NCBI RefSeq assembly: GCF_003576645.1
Contig: NC_044923.1
Location: forward strand, 1,537,523 to 1,601,522
Reading direction: 5' to 3'
Source of the DNA: Ipomoea triloba
Taxonomy: Eukaryota > Streptophyta > Magnoliopsida > Solanales > Convolvulaceae
DNA length: 64,000 bases
Positions 47,211 through 59,060 of this stretch are shown piece by piece. A program made the position numbers and the translations under genes. The notes beneath the pieces were generated by a model that did no database searches, was not told the DNA's origin, and saw only the letters and a program-made list of their open reading frames with translations. How positions within the stretch are numbered: position 1 is the first letter of the stretch; each line of letters starts with the position of its first letter.

Positions 47211-49016
47211 TCGGGCATAAATACGGTCACATTTTAATTTTAACTTGATCACAAGGCACAATATGACACGTACATACCAGAGTCGATTATCTGATTTTGT
47301 TATTGCCCTAACAATTAACTTACAGACAATTCTAAATGTTGAGTTCGAGAGTACAACTTTGTTTGTCATGATAATGAGTGGATTGCTTTGGTCCTTGTTT
47401 GGGTGAGAGTTTGACCTAGTCTTTAGCTTGTGACCACTTTTATGGTAATTTGGGATAGGAGCTTGTAATATGCTACATTCATATCAGGTGGCCCAAACTC
47501 TTTAGGCACAAGAAATGTGCATTCTCTCAAACTTTCCATAAAGTTGCATGAAATTTCATATGAACTTTGACCACTATTATGCATCATTTCTCTTAAATTT
47601 ACAAAAACATCCATAGCAACTATTCAAACGTATGGTCTTTTGAGTGAAGTTTACCTGTAATTTTAGCTAATAAAAAACATAAAAATATAAATTAATTTAA
47701 ATTATTCATAATTGATCAATTAACATAAAAAAAATGTCATTAGACAACACTCTTAAAGAGTTGAACTAAGACTTTATGATTATTAAATAAAATGTCCAAT
47801 CAACCAGTGGCGGAGCCAGAAAAATGTCCTAATGGAGACGAAATATAAAAGATGTGGCACCAAGTTGCTCCCTTATATGGGAGGTTGTGAGTTCGAGTAT
47901 TAGTAGAGACGATATTGAGAAAATACTCAGTAGTAAGGAACAGATACTGCATTACTCTTCAGTCTTCACTTACATGACATTGAATAATCAACAATTTTTA
48001 ATTTATCTTTTTCTTCTATCAATAAAATAATGACATGTGACTGTAAGTTTACTCTATAAAAATTTATATATTATTTTTTTCATATTGAATCGTTTAATTT
48101 TCACAAAGTTAAAGACACGTAATTTAAACCGTCCTTTTCTTAAACAAAAATTAATACTCTATATGTCAATATTTATTAATTATCCATAAATTACACATAA
48201 ATATAATTAATTAAACTATAAAATTTATCTGATAAAATTACATCAAACGATACAAAATACCACAAAAAAATATGTGGTGTATATAATATCCTGGTTTCAA
48301 AAATATAAATACAATATATTTTTATTGACGATGCATATGATGCCACGCGTCAACATGTGTGCGCTCCAGTGTGTACCAACGCATCACTACGGATGGTCCA
48401 GATTGTGTGTAGCATTCCACGTAGCATGTACAGAGATGTCGTGCTCCTTCCAGAAAACCGATGATACATCTTGGGCAATAAAAAAAGAAAACGACCAAAT
48501 TTGTCGCCAAAGCAAAAATAAATACTCCGTACTATAGTGTCAAGTATGCACACATTTCCATTGAATAAAGTACATCTGGCTTCATTTTAGGTTGTTACGT
48601 GTAATTTAATTATATATTCATATCTTTTTTATGAATTAATACATCCAACGATCCTTCGAGTATTTTGCTATCACCCGCAGAATCATCTTAGTATCAAAAA
48701 GTGACTAATAAATGTCCTTCGTGTATCAAAAAGACCACATGTGGGCTATGTTTGGTAAACCTAACTGAAAATATAACTGAAAGTTGAAAAGTAGCTGAAA
48801 ATTGAAAAACTATAAACTAAAAGTTGAAAAGTATATGTTTTTTTTTTTGGGTGTAGCCTAGAGTTTTCACCGTGCGACACAGTGACTAATCCCCTCGTTG
48901 GATTGTAGGCACCTCTATTGAGTGGGACAACTGGCATGAAGATTTAAGGCTGCTCCATACCCAAAGCCAAGAATTGAACCCTTGACCTTTGGTTAAGGGT
49001 GAATGAGTAGTATATG
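47211..49016. other. Intergenic with a SINE B relic, no gene recognised
   Basis: 47840-47955 follows the SINE family B order (GTGGCACCAAGTTGCTC, GAGGTTGTGAGTTCGAGTAT, GGAACAGATACTGCATTAC). 48728-48835 looks like a MITE end with repeated AACTGAAAGTTGAAAAGTA words. The open frame at 48274-48537 has no recognisable domain. Confidence 0.45.
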
Positions 49017-49285
49017 TCTTTTTGAGTGAAATAATTCATTTAAAAAAGAAAAACAATAGCTAATCGGCCGACTTGGTGACCTATCAGTGACTAGGAAATC
49101 TAGTCGATGCCTAGGAGGCCTAACCGGCGCATAGAATGCCTAGGCGGTCAACGCCTAACCGGCGTTTAGACAGCCTAGTCGGCGGTCTAGACCACCGATT
49201 ATGGTGATACGCTAGGCGGCTAGCTGACGCCTAACGCCTAGGCGCCGATTAATCGATGCGTAGATGAGATTTTGCAACATTGCAT
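49017..49285. repeat. Dispersed repeat with GCCTAGGCG motifs, copy 2
   Basis: Second copy of the 19841-20300 repeat. See that entry for the shared landmarks. Confidence 0.7.
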
Positions 49286-50023
49286 ATAACATTACTTCTC
49301 AGTAAGTTGTGTAAACTTTCTAAACACAATATGAACTAAATATAGTTAAATATATTTTTGAAAATTACACACAAAATCACTCTCGACATATAAGCAAAGT
49401 TGAGGAAGAAAAGTAATTTGTTGTCACCAAAAGGATGGACTCATAAACAGGTATTAAGAATCTGATTAAGAAGATAATAATTTAATACATAGGACAAGTG
49501 TCAAAGAATGTTTGGTGGATTTCATGTTTCATTCCAATCCATCTTTGGAATTTGGAAAGTGACATTATTTGTATGGATCCGAATTCACTTCCCCCTAATT
49601 TGGGTCACCCGATAATAAACTATTGATGGCTATGCCTAGCATAGACTTAAATTAATTGTGTTCACAAATAAATTGATGAAAATTAACACAACATTCCAAA
49701 ACATCCTTATATTAAGGGAGGGGTATAAGCAACCTTTTAACTTATGTTTCAAGTAATTCTAGGAAGTCACATAGAAACAACAAAGAGGTCATTATTGGTG
49801 ATCTAATGTTGATTAAATTATTGGTTATTATATATGTATGTTTAGTGTGTATAATGACTTATTTATTCACTCATTATTGTTTTAAACTTAACAACCCTAG
49901 CCTCTACTCGTATAATATTCAAAAGAAAGTTGTTGATTTGTGTGTAAACTAACTAACAACATATGTAGACAAACATAAGCGGTTTAGTTCCCAAATTTTA
50001 GCTGATCCACTAGTTTATCAATT
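49286..50023. other. Intergenic, no gene seen
   Basis: AT-rich DNA without recognisable features. Confidence 0.4.
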
Positions 50024-50297
50024 GCTATACCATGAACCAGGGTTCATATTTCATTGTGAATCTGATACAAAAAATTTGTACTTTCAGTTAATGCATTCTG
50101 TATCTACAGTTAATAGTTTCTGTACATGTAAACAAATAATTTGATAATTGCTAACATATAATATGATACCTACAGGTACAGAAACGGTCAAATGCAGGTA
50201 CAAAATGTATCATTGCAGATATTAAATCTGAATGTTATTTTTGAAACAACGTCTACAATGCAAAGTAAACCCTGATGCATGGTATAATTTGCCCTAG
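50024..50297. mobile_element. Mutator-like MITE
   Basis: Ends TATACCATGAACCAGGGTT (50024) and AACCCTGATGCATGGTATA (complementary, ending about 50287). Internal repeats of GTACAGAAACGGTCAAATGC/CAGGTACA type are present. Confidence 0.6.
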
Positions 50298-51148
50298 TTG
50301 ATATGGCTTAGTATGCTTCAACTTATAAACTTATAACAAGTTTTGCTTTTATAGCATATCTTTAGTTTTCCATCTTCCATTCTCAATGTTTTGTTTTCTA
50401 AATGTATGTATAAGTAACTATGTTCTCTATTTTTCTTTATCCAAATTTTCATTTCTCGAAGAAAAATGTATAATTTCTCTTAGTAAACTCACTCAAAAAT
50501 TAGTATTTTTATTGACGGCTAATGAACTGATCGATCATACCAAGAAAAACATTAACAAATAGTCCACACAATAATCACAATATGTCAAAAAAAAGCTTAC
50601 TAGGATCATGATATATCGTCACGTCGAGAAAGACACATCAAATTTATTTAATTTTTTTAGTGGGGGTGTGAAACTCAAGCCAAAAAAGATTGGATAAAAG
50701 AATTGAGTAGAAATAGCATTTTTCCATTCGTGGATTACTGTTAAATGTCAAAAGAATATTTGCATTAATGCCTACCCACCAAATCCAGTACTTAATTTAT
50801 CTATCTATCCAAACAGCACCCAACTTTTTTGTGTGGTGTTCATATCAAAGTGGTGGCCGAGTCGGATCACAAAAACGGATCCCCAATAATCTTTTCCTTT
50901 CTGCTTTGGGCAGTGTTTGGCTTCTCCCATCTTCCTTTTGCTCCCATTCATCCTCCTTTCATTTTCTGGTAATGGGTACAAATATAATATTATTATTCTC
51001 CTGTACTATGCTCAAGCATCTGGCATTTCTTTATTTAGAGATGGATAATGATGGTGGTGCAAATGAACATTATAATGTATTCCTTATCATTCCCTTCTTT
51101 TTTTAATCAACATTATCAATTCAAGTTGCCTCACCCATGATGTCACTT
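50298..51148. other. Intergenic, no gene recognised
   Basis: AT-rich DNA. A plus-strand frame at 50768-51106 has no recognisable domain and normal intergenic composition. Confidence 0.4.
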
Positions 51149-51610
51149 TAAGGGTGTGTTTGGTAGCCCGGAAAATAATTTCTGGAAATCATTTTCCGGG
51201 CTTTTGGTGTTTGACAGTGTCTGGAAAATGCAGTCAACGGAAAACAATTTCCATTGACCAAGGAAAATGAGACCATTTTTCCGGAAAATGACTTCCGGAT
51301 TTTTTTTCCGGAAGTCATTTTCCGGATTTGGCTTCAACAATTTTTTTGGCCAAAATAGCCACATATGTTACTTTTTAAAAGAAATATTATTATTTTATAT
51401 ATTATTATTATTATATTATATTTTTAAAAAATAATTTAAAATGTAAAATTATACAATTTAATTCATTTTCCAGAAAATGAACCAAACACAAAAAGACAGT
51501 TTTCCAGAATGCAACCAAACATCGGAAATGAAACTGTTTTCCGGAAAATGACTCATTTTCCAGAAAACATTTTCCAGAAGTCATTTTCCTGCTTTCCAAA
51601 CACACCCTAA
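51149..51610. mobile_element. Harbinger-like MITE, 456 bp, TAA target duplication
   Basis: TAA at 51149-51151 and 51608-51610 flanks GGGTGTGTTTGG ... CCAAACACACCC. The arms contain many TTTTCCGGAAAATGA palindromes around an AT-rich core. A 3-bp TAA duplication fits PIF/Harbinger (Tourist) elements. Confidence 0.82.
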
Positions 51611-51891
51611 GTTTACCAAGTCTTTAATTAATTATATATATAGCATATATTAAATTATTACGATTTTTTTAAGTGTTGATTGATGCTGATGTCTTTCTGT
51701 ATTTGGTATAACTATACTTAGTATGTCTGAGTACATCGAGTACCATGAGATGGGTATTAATAGTATCTTTACAAAGCAAATAACATGTATAGTTGTATCT
51801 GAAATAACTGCGCATGGTATGCCTAGTTGCATTTAGTTGACAGTATTAATGCAACACATATAACACATATGGTTGTATACTTGTATTCAGT

Positions 51892-51894
<3 letters not shown>

Positions 51895-51942
<48 letters not shown>
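51895..51942. repeat. (AT)n microsatellite
   Basis: 24 uninterrupted AT units. Confidence 0.97.
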
Positions 51943-51945
<3 letters not shown>

Positions 51946-52134
51946 TACTGAACAACACTTGCAAAAATTTCTTAAATTATTATTATTATTAGGAAGCAAG
52001 ATTTCTCGACTTCGTTGAACTATGTCCTGGACCTAAACCCCTAATATTTGTGGTAGGGATCGAACCCACTCTGTAGCTAAAATCATGTCGTAAGTGAGAC
52101 TGAGACAAATGTTAACAGTATTCAGCACAATACA

Positions 52135-52138
<4 letters not shown>

Positions 52139-52185
<47 letters not shown>
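52139..52185. repeat. (AT)n microsatellite
   Basis: About 23 AT units. Similar words flank both AT tracts (CAGTACAATAT, CAGCACAATACAAATAAT). Confidence 0.97.
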
Positions 52186-52188
<3 letters not shown>

Positions 52189-52826
52189 TATACTTGATAC
52201 AAAAAGTACTGTTTACATATCATGCCATGAAATTTTTTTCTAAATTATTAGCATTAGAAAAAATTGTGAAGAGGGGACCATGGCCATTTCCATGCCCACA
52301 CACATTGCTGAGGTTTGTAATTAATTATCTCCATGATGTGGGGCCCAGCACTCCTAATACCATTGGTTAACAATTAAGATTGATTTAGCAAGTCTTCTGT
52401 AAGCTCACCTACATTACCTGCCCTGCCCTGTTTGCATATCCAATTTTATATTTGGCCCCTCAATTCCTAGAGAGTTGCTTAATTCCACCCCTCCATTGCT
52501 GTTTTTGACCAACTTTTGTTGTTTCTTTCCATCCTATCACTAGGCACCAATTTAATGCACTTAGTGTGTCATCTACCCACTTTAGTGTACATGAACAAAT
52601 CCCTCATTTTTTAAATTCTTTGAATCATAAGTAGGTGTCCAACAATTTTAATAGGGGAAATGATTATAAAAATGTCATCTTTTTTTTTTTTGGGAAATAA
52701 AAATGTCATCTTGATAAATCTATTTATGAGAGATTAGTAAATATAAAGAATTGTTTTTTTTTTAATCAAATGATAACATTTTAGTATAAAAAAAATTAGA
52801 TATATATAACATTTTCAGGGAGTGAA

Positions 52827-52985
52827 TGACCTTGTGGTCTCGTGGCACGAAGTGACTCTTTCAAATCTGAGGTCATGGGTTTGAGACTCTTTGTGCTTTG
52901 CTTCAGTAGGTTGAACAGATACTACATTGTAGGCATTGACTCTTTGTGCTTCAGTTTCGTATTTTCCAGCATGAAGAATTTCTTA
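52827..52985 (+). mobile_element. SINE family B copy
   Basis: tRNA-like head GACCTTGTGGTCTCGTGGCA (box A), GGTCATGGGTTTGAGACTC (box B), GAACAGATACTACATTGTA. The GACTCTTTGTGCTTCAG block is present twice. The best-preserved A and B boxes of the family are here. Confidence 0.7.
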
Positions 52986-54702
52986 ATAAATAACTCAAAA
53001 CTTTATTGTAACATCAAACCAACTGTGAAACTACAAATTTATTCTCTAGGGCAATTTCCCTCGTTGCAACTTCTCATGATTTACTATACCCTTAGCATTT
53101 GTTTTTATATTTCACTAGAAAACACAACTCTTGTTAATTCGACACAAGGTTTAATTTGAATGTCACTCTCGCCAAATCATGTAAAAGATACATTTCTAAT
53201 TCAATTTAAAGTCCAATGTTAGTTCATCATGATAAAATAGTATGATTAATGCAATAAATGGACCACTAGGCTAAGAAGGACACAATCCATTGCATCTAGG
53301 GACAAGGGGAAAACAAATTTGGTAACCTATAGCTTTACAACATACCACATTAGGCAAGTGCAAAATCAAATAGGACTATAGGGTGGACATTACACACAAT
53401 AACCCAAGCCATAACATTGGGCCATCTCACAAAAAGTAGATGACACCCATAATTGGCCCAAGTAGCTTGCAAGTGGGGTCCATGGTTCTTGCTAAAGAGA
53501 TAAGCCCAAGAAGAAGGGATAAGATGAAGAAGATGATGATGATGAGAGTATAGGAAAAACAAGAGGGAAGTATCTATCTATCCAAACAAGTCAATTAATT
53601 GTTTGAAACTAGGAAAATGCCAAAACAACATTAATAAGTGTATTGCATACATCCCACACTTCACTTGTATGGTGGGATCATATTGCTTTCAAGATGAAGA
53701 AATGAGTCATGGAAATAAAGTTTGGCACGCAAGTTGAAGGGACCCTTTCATGTAAAGCATATTTGTTTGGACATGGACATATCAATTTTGTTGAATATAA
53801 TGCTCCCAAATACTTCACCACCATTTTCCACAATTATCTGTGTATTATCAGACCGATATTATCTCATTACACGAGCATTATCTACTCTGATTGGCACTGG
53901 TAACTGTTTTACTTTCTTAAATAAATACTCTCACCTGTTTCACTTAAGAAATAAATGATGATTTTGAAACGACGATAACAATTGATTGATGTAAATTTTG
54001 ACTAATTTTAGAATAAAGAAATCCTATTTTATCTATGAATTTAGTTCATATCTCTCTAACAACATCCCAGGTCTACCGGATAAAACGGTTGAAAAACATC
54101 AATTTTTCACCACCCAAAAAAAATGATAGACATTATATTTAGAAAAAAATTCAACTTTTTTTACTATTGGTAGTTAAAAATGTTTGTTACCTTAGTTTAA
54201 AAAAAAAAACTCCTAATTCACAGTATAATTAAAAAAAATTAATAAGAATTTTGACCTTATTGACATAATACTATTTAAGTCAATGAATACCTCAAAGAAG
54301 ATTTTTTCTAAGTCACTAATCACTCTATAATCAGTTACCTCTTTTGTTTCTTCTAGCTTGGTCTACAACTTCATTTAGAAACTCTTAATTTTTTTTTCTT
54401 TCTTTTTTTTTTGTGTGTGGCCAAGGTGAGAAAAGTCAATATACACCAAGTATAGATAATAAAATGAAAAACGCATGCAAGTTTACCAGTGACGAGTTTA
54501 ATTCTTATCAACATTTTCTTGATCGAATTTGTCATATATGGATGATTTTTTAATGTAGTTTACTTTTTCATATGTGATTTCTAAGTTATTACACATGAAC
54601 ATGATTTTTGTTTTTGTCAGGCGACCATGAAGTATCCTGAGCAAATTCTAACTATAGGAAGCACTTTTAAGCTCGTACCATACTTAGACTAATCTACATT
54701 CA
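52986..54702. other. Intergenic, no gene recognised
   Basis: AT-rich DNA. 53280-53580 is slightly GC-richer but has no open frame with coding character. Confidence 0.4.
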
Positions 54703-54967
54703 GAAAATTATGCTATGAACTCAGGTCCAAAACGCATGTTTGGAATAACGGTGCCGTCAGTGGCACCCTTTCCTCAGCCAATGATATTTTTTTGTGTGAA
54801 TATAGAGTATGGAATTTGATCTAAAATTGTGAATCATCATTTTTTTTAAAAAAAAAAAATCAGACGACGACGACGTTTTGCTTCAAGACGACGTCGTTTT
54901 GCTTCAAAACGACACCGTTTTGGACTCAGGTCCACCTAGCAAGGTGGGCTCGGGTCCACAACATAAC
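54703..54967. mobile_element. Mutator-like MITE nested in an older repeat
   Basis: It starts AAATTATGCTATGAACTCAG and ends with GGACTCAGGTCCACC...GGTCCACAACATAAC. Internal repeats of ACGACGTCGTTTTGCTTCAA are present. The flanks (ACTTAGACTAATCTACATTC and CACTGGACCAGTCCAATTAA) are contiguous in the related repeat at 4825-4870, so the element interrupts that repeat. Confidence 0.6.
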
Positions 54968-55426
54968 AACTGTCCACATTCGCACTGGACCAGTCCAATT
55001 AAGAGATAAAGTGCTAGCCAAATTAATGTTTCTTTTTATATAGAAGAAGGAGTTTGAACTCTCAACTTCTCTCAAGGAATGAGAGTGCACGACCACTCAC
55101 GCCAACCAATTTAATTTCATGTTCTGCATGTTAGTCTAAAAGAAGTGTACATTCCTTCAAAATGAAAATATCATTTATTATTTGGGGGAAAAAAATATCA
55201 TTTATCAAGTCCAATCAAGAAAAATCATAAGGTATTATCAGAGTTATGGGTGATGAATATGTTTGTTGGACAGATTTTATATATAGTTGAAATGACTAAT
55301 GAGTATCAATTTTAATAATGTACTTCTTATTATAGTATATATGTACCTATCATTATATTTTTTGATGGAAAAGTATAATGAAACCAAAGGAGGGTTGAGC
55401 GCAGACCCAAAGCTAATTAGGGGCAT

Positions 55427-55560
55427 CAAGGCCAAAGACCTTAGGGTCAAGGAAGTAAATCTCCCAAATAGAATGTCATGAGTTCGTGCCTCAGTAAGGA
55501 CAGTATTGACTCGTTGGGTTTCAGTAGGTTCAGAAAATATATATAGATAGGTACTACATG
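55427..55560 (+). mobile_element. SINE family B copy (degraded)
   Basis: GACCTTAGGGTCAAGGAAG head, GTCATGAGTTCGTGCCTC box-B region, AGTATTGACTCGTTGGG and a GATAGGTACTACATGTAAC end. Confidence 0.6.
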
Positions 55561-55708
55561 TAACATTCTTGTGTCAGCTAGCGTCCAAAATAAGTTCATA
55601 AGCTTTGTTTTGCTAACCGTCACAAAGTGCTAGGTTCGAATCTTATCAAAGGTCAAAGAAGTAAAGTGTTGTGGATGCTAGTGTATAAAATTTTAGAGAG
55701 TTCCCAAA

Positions 55709-55925
55709 AGGTTGAATCCCTAACCCCAAGGGTCCCCACGCAACGGCTCGATAGAGCATGGTTATTCAGCTGAACACAGATGCTAGACATTTGTTTACTG
55801 TGCACAAGGAGTCCCCTCGATCACTTTGAGGATTGCTTTCACGCAGCCACTGGTGAAACTCAATTTTTGGTATTTCTTCAAAAATTTCACTCATGTGACC
55901 AACTGAGCTGCCCATACAGACAACT
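55709..55925 (-). mobile_element. SINE family A copy
   Basis: AAAGGTTGAATCCCTAACCC, GCTGAACACAGATGCTAGAC, GTGCACAAGGAGTCCCCTCG and CATGTGACCAACTGAGCTGC follow the family order on the complementary strand. Confidence 0.65.
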
Positions 55926-57243
55926 TACAAAAATCTTATTCCGAGCAAGTAGCAATATACCAAATGGGCAATTAGTGGGTGACATTTGGGCCACCTTAAT
56001 ACCTGGAAAGCACTTGCAGAGAACATTAACTGGGCCAATGAAGAATGGGCTAAGAAAGTGACATTTCTAAGGTCACTGAGATTCTTGACTGGGCCTGAAT
56101 AGGAAGGCCCCAACTAACATAAAAATAATCAACTTTCGGCGCTAGCGCGAATAACGTTAAAAACTGCCACCGTTCGTGTTTTTGGCGACTTCTGTCATCA
56201 TATTTTCCGACCAAATAGTCAACGGCATTGGCCCCCATCCACTCTTTGCGAAAAGATGAGCAAAAGGAAAATGTTGGAAGAACAAATCTCACATGAAATG
56301 ATGTGTTTTTGAATAGTATATTTAAGAGAGCTTATACTACATACATGAAACGTTTATAAAAATAAATGAAGAGAAAATAGTTTCTTGTTTTTTTTTTTTT
56401 GAATAACGTTTAGGTAGTTATCGGCATATTTCTTTGAGCTGTTTTTTTCTCATAATTTTAATGTTTCCGTGAGTTTTATATAAGTGTTGGTTAGATCATA
56501 TTCTGTTATTTTTTATTTTTAGTTTTTCTTTATTGATTTTTCTAAAGTTTCACTCTGAACTTGAAACAACAATTAAAAATATATTAAAGTTGGAAGTTAG
56601 CGAAGTAGCTACAATAATGACATTTCTATACTTCAATAACTTGAGAAAGTATAAATACTACATTGTAATAGAGTCAATAGTACTCTAAAAAAACGGTTGA
56701 AAGTCAAATACACATATGAGGTTAGGGATGACAATTTTCTCACGATCCCTCAAGGCCTCCGATCCCCACTCTAACAAGGACGAAGATAATGGGAAACACA
56801 TATGGGACGTGGACACTCCTCCCTACCCTAGTCTTGCCCCATCTCGGGTACATTTATTTAAAGAAAAATAATATCTTTTTTTTTTCAATGAAGTTATGAA
56901 ATATTAAAGACTTATAATACTAAACTAATATTTAAATTTAAATTTTTATATTTATATTTATAGTTTTTATTAAAATATTTAAAATCGTACTAAACTATTA
57001 GTTTGACTATAGGGTTGACCAGAAAGAGAGACAGGAAGAAATTTCTATTTCTGAACAAGGATGGGGTATAGTCTTGGCTCTAGTCTCACTGCCATCCACC
57101 GATAACCTTATCGACTCAAACCAACAAACCAATTATTTAACTAACACACAAAACTTGCTACATTTTAAAATATAACTTACCATCAAATTAGGTTAAGATA
57201 ATACCAAACCCCAAGTATTATACTACAACTTCTCCATTGCTAT
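55926..57243. other. Intergenic, no gene recognised
   Basis: AT-rich DNA. A 0.3-kb block at 55950-56290 is GC-richer but not identified. Confidence 0.4.
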
Positions 57244-58661
57244 CTAACTATCATTACTACTACCTTGCTTGTATTTGCGGGTGAGGTCTCGAGTTTTGGC
57301 ACGTCTAAAGGCGCAACAACCGGTGAGATAAACGCAAATGAGGCCGACAAGAGTGATCCCTAGAATGATATCCACTCTTCTCCATTCCTTGTACAGATTT
57401 GCTAGCAAACCGGCTTTGCAGGATTCGCAGGAATAGCAGAGCTGCGTTTGGTCGTTGCTCCACTGCAGACAATCCATGTCGGCCGCCATGTTTATCGGAC
57501 TGATCCAATATGTCGGGTTCACGAATGTGTGCCCGCATTCTGTCGGCGGCTTACAGCATCCCGACTGCCCACACAGAGTAGCGTTGTAAGGAAATGAACA
57601 TATAACTCAGTTAGTACTTAGGTAATAGATTATAGACAAGTACGGGTAGAAACGAAACATGACAGTTACAGTTGCAGTGTGAGAGTTATAACAATATTGT
57701 GGCTCCTTGCATTGTGAGAGCCAGACGTTCGTCCTTAAACCTAAGTAACATGTCATTGAGTTACCCTGATTTATCTTTTCACTATCCTATCTGGTCGGGT
57801 TGTGGGGCCATTAGACGGTTAGAACGAGCGACTTCGCTTATACCAGAAAATGAACAATCAAGTGGGTATAACATTATTTGATTTCCTTACAAGAAGGTCA
57901 CCAGTTCTAGTAGTAACACCCTCTCGATCAAGTCAATCGATTAGGGTCTTCCTTGTATAGTTTACCTCTCTTTTGTAGTTTGAGAGCTATTATACATGAA
58001 AAAGATTTACCTATTACACGCCTTTTAGTACTGGAATCATCATTAAAAAAAACCTAGAAGTGAATAATTTTGATTTACAAAAAAATTCACTACAATTACT
58101 GAAAAGTGTATTCTAAGTAGAACTAAAAAAAGGGTGAATCAATTAATTAATTACCTGCAAGGGGGTAATATGAGCATTGAAGAAATCTTGAGCCAATCGG
58201 TAATTCTGATTCAACTCAGCGCACATACTCGACGATCTAAGACAGCTTCTGATCCCATCCCACTTCCGGTTCCTCTGAACCCACCGCCGGAGCCCGCCGG
58301 AGTAGTCTTCTAGGCGGTACTCCAAGAACGTCCGGCTAGGTTCCGGGTGGCCGGAGCCTTTCAAGGTGACCCAATACACCATACCCACCAAGCAACCCAG
58401 CAAGACGATGACGGCAAGCATGGCGACGAAATAGAAGATGAGAAGCCAGCTGATTCTCCAGAATCCGGCGACAACGCCGGCGAGAGAGATTACGAGGACG
58501 ATGACGCCTATGATTATGAGCGGCCATTGTAGGATGTTGACGCAGAGGTTGTCGGGGTGGGATGAGAGCCAGATGCCGGAGGCGATTATGGGGATTGAGA
58601 GGAGCATTGCTGTGAAGTTTATGCATCCCACTACAATGTTGTTGTTGTTGGTCGTTGCCAT
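57244..58661 (-). CDS. Plant tetraspanin (TET8-like), two exons, 275 residues
   Basis: Exon 1 is 58661-58155 and exon 2 is 57564-57244 on the minus strand, joined in phase 0 across a 590-bp intron with GT-AG ends. Tetraspanins organise membrane microdomains at the plasma membrane and on plant exosomes. Four membrane segments are visible: about 9-32, 43-66, 70-97 and 236-258. The large extracellular loop has the plant-specific GCCKPPTECG motif (171-180) directly at the exon junction, plus paired Cys (CLRSSSMC, DCLQW, CYSCESC). The C-terminal tail is short and basic (FRRAKTRDLTRKYKQG). The start is the ATG at 58661 (MATTNNNN); the open frame extends upstream only with a non-ATG codon. Length and intron position are normal for the family. 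TET8-like is a judgement from overall look, not an alignment. Confidence 0.94.
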
Positions 58662-58794
58662 TTTTGGAGATCTCAAGGTTTTGGATGGGTACGGTTTTGT
58701 TTATTTTGCTGGTGAAAAACCTCAAAAGTCTTAAATGGAGAATGAAAGAGAAGAGGAAATCATAGATGGGTGAAATTTGGGAAGAAAAATTAGG

Positions 58795-59060
58795 GATCAG
58801 GTCACCAGAGAGAGTACGAGAACAACTTCTTAAAGTGAGGTCGTAGTAAGCAAATGTTTAGACTTTGTGTTTGGCTGAATTACCATGATTTATCTCCTCT
58901 CATATGCTCTGTCGAGTCGGACATGAGGGCATTTAGGGTTATAGATTCAACCTTTTAAGGCAGTAAACAAATGTTTAGACTCTATGTTTAGCTGAATTAC
59001 CATGATTTATCTCCTCTCATAGTCTAGCCGGACATGAAGGCATTTAGAGTTACGGATTCA
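58795..59060 (+). mobile_element. SINE family A fragments, locally duplicated
   Basis: AACAACTTCTTAAAGTGAGG, GTAAGCAAATGTTTAGAC, GGCTGAATTACCATG and GGCATTTAGGGTTA follow the family order. The last part recurs at 58965-59055, so a segment of about 110 bp is duplicated. Confidence 0.6.

Noticed and set aside
48274..48537. 87-codon frame with several Cys residues
   Set aside because: No signal peptide, domain or repeat; surrounding sequence is intergenic in character.
58662..58676. Longer tetraspanin start (MRSPK...)
   Set aside because: It would use TTG; the ATG at 58661 fits the family start.
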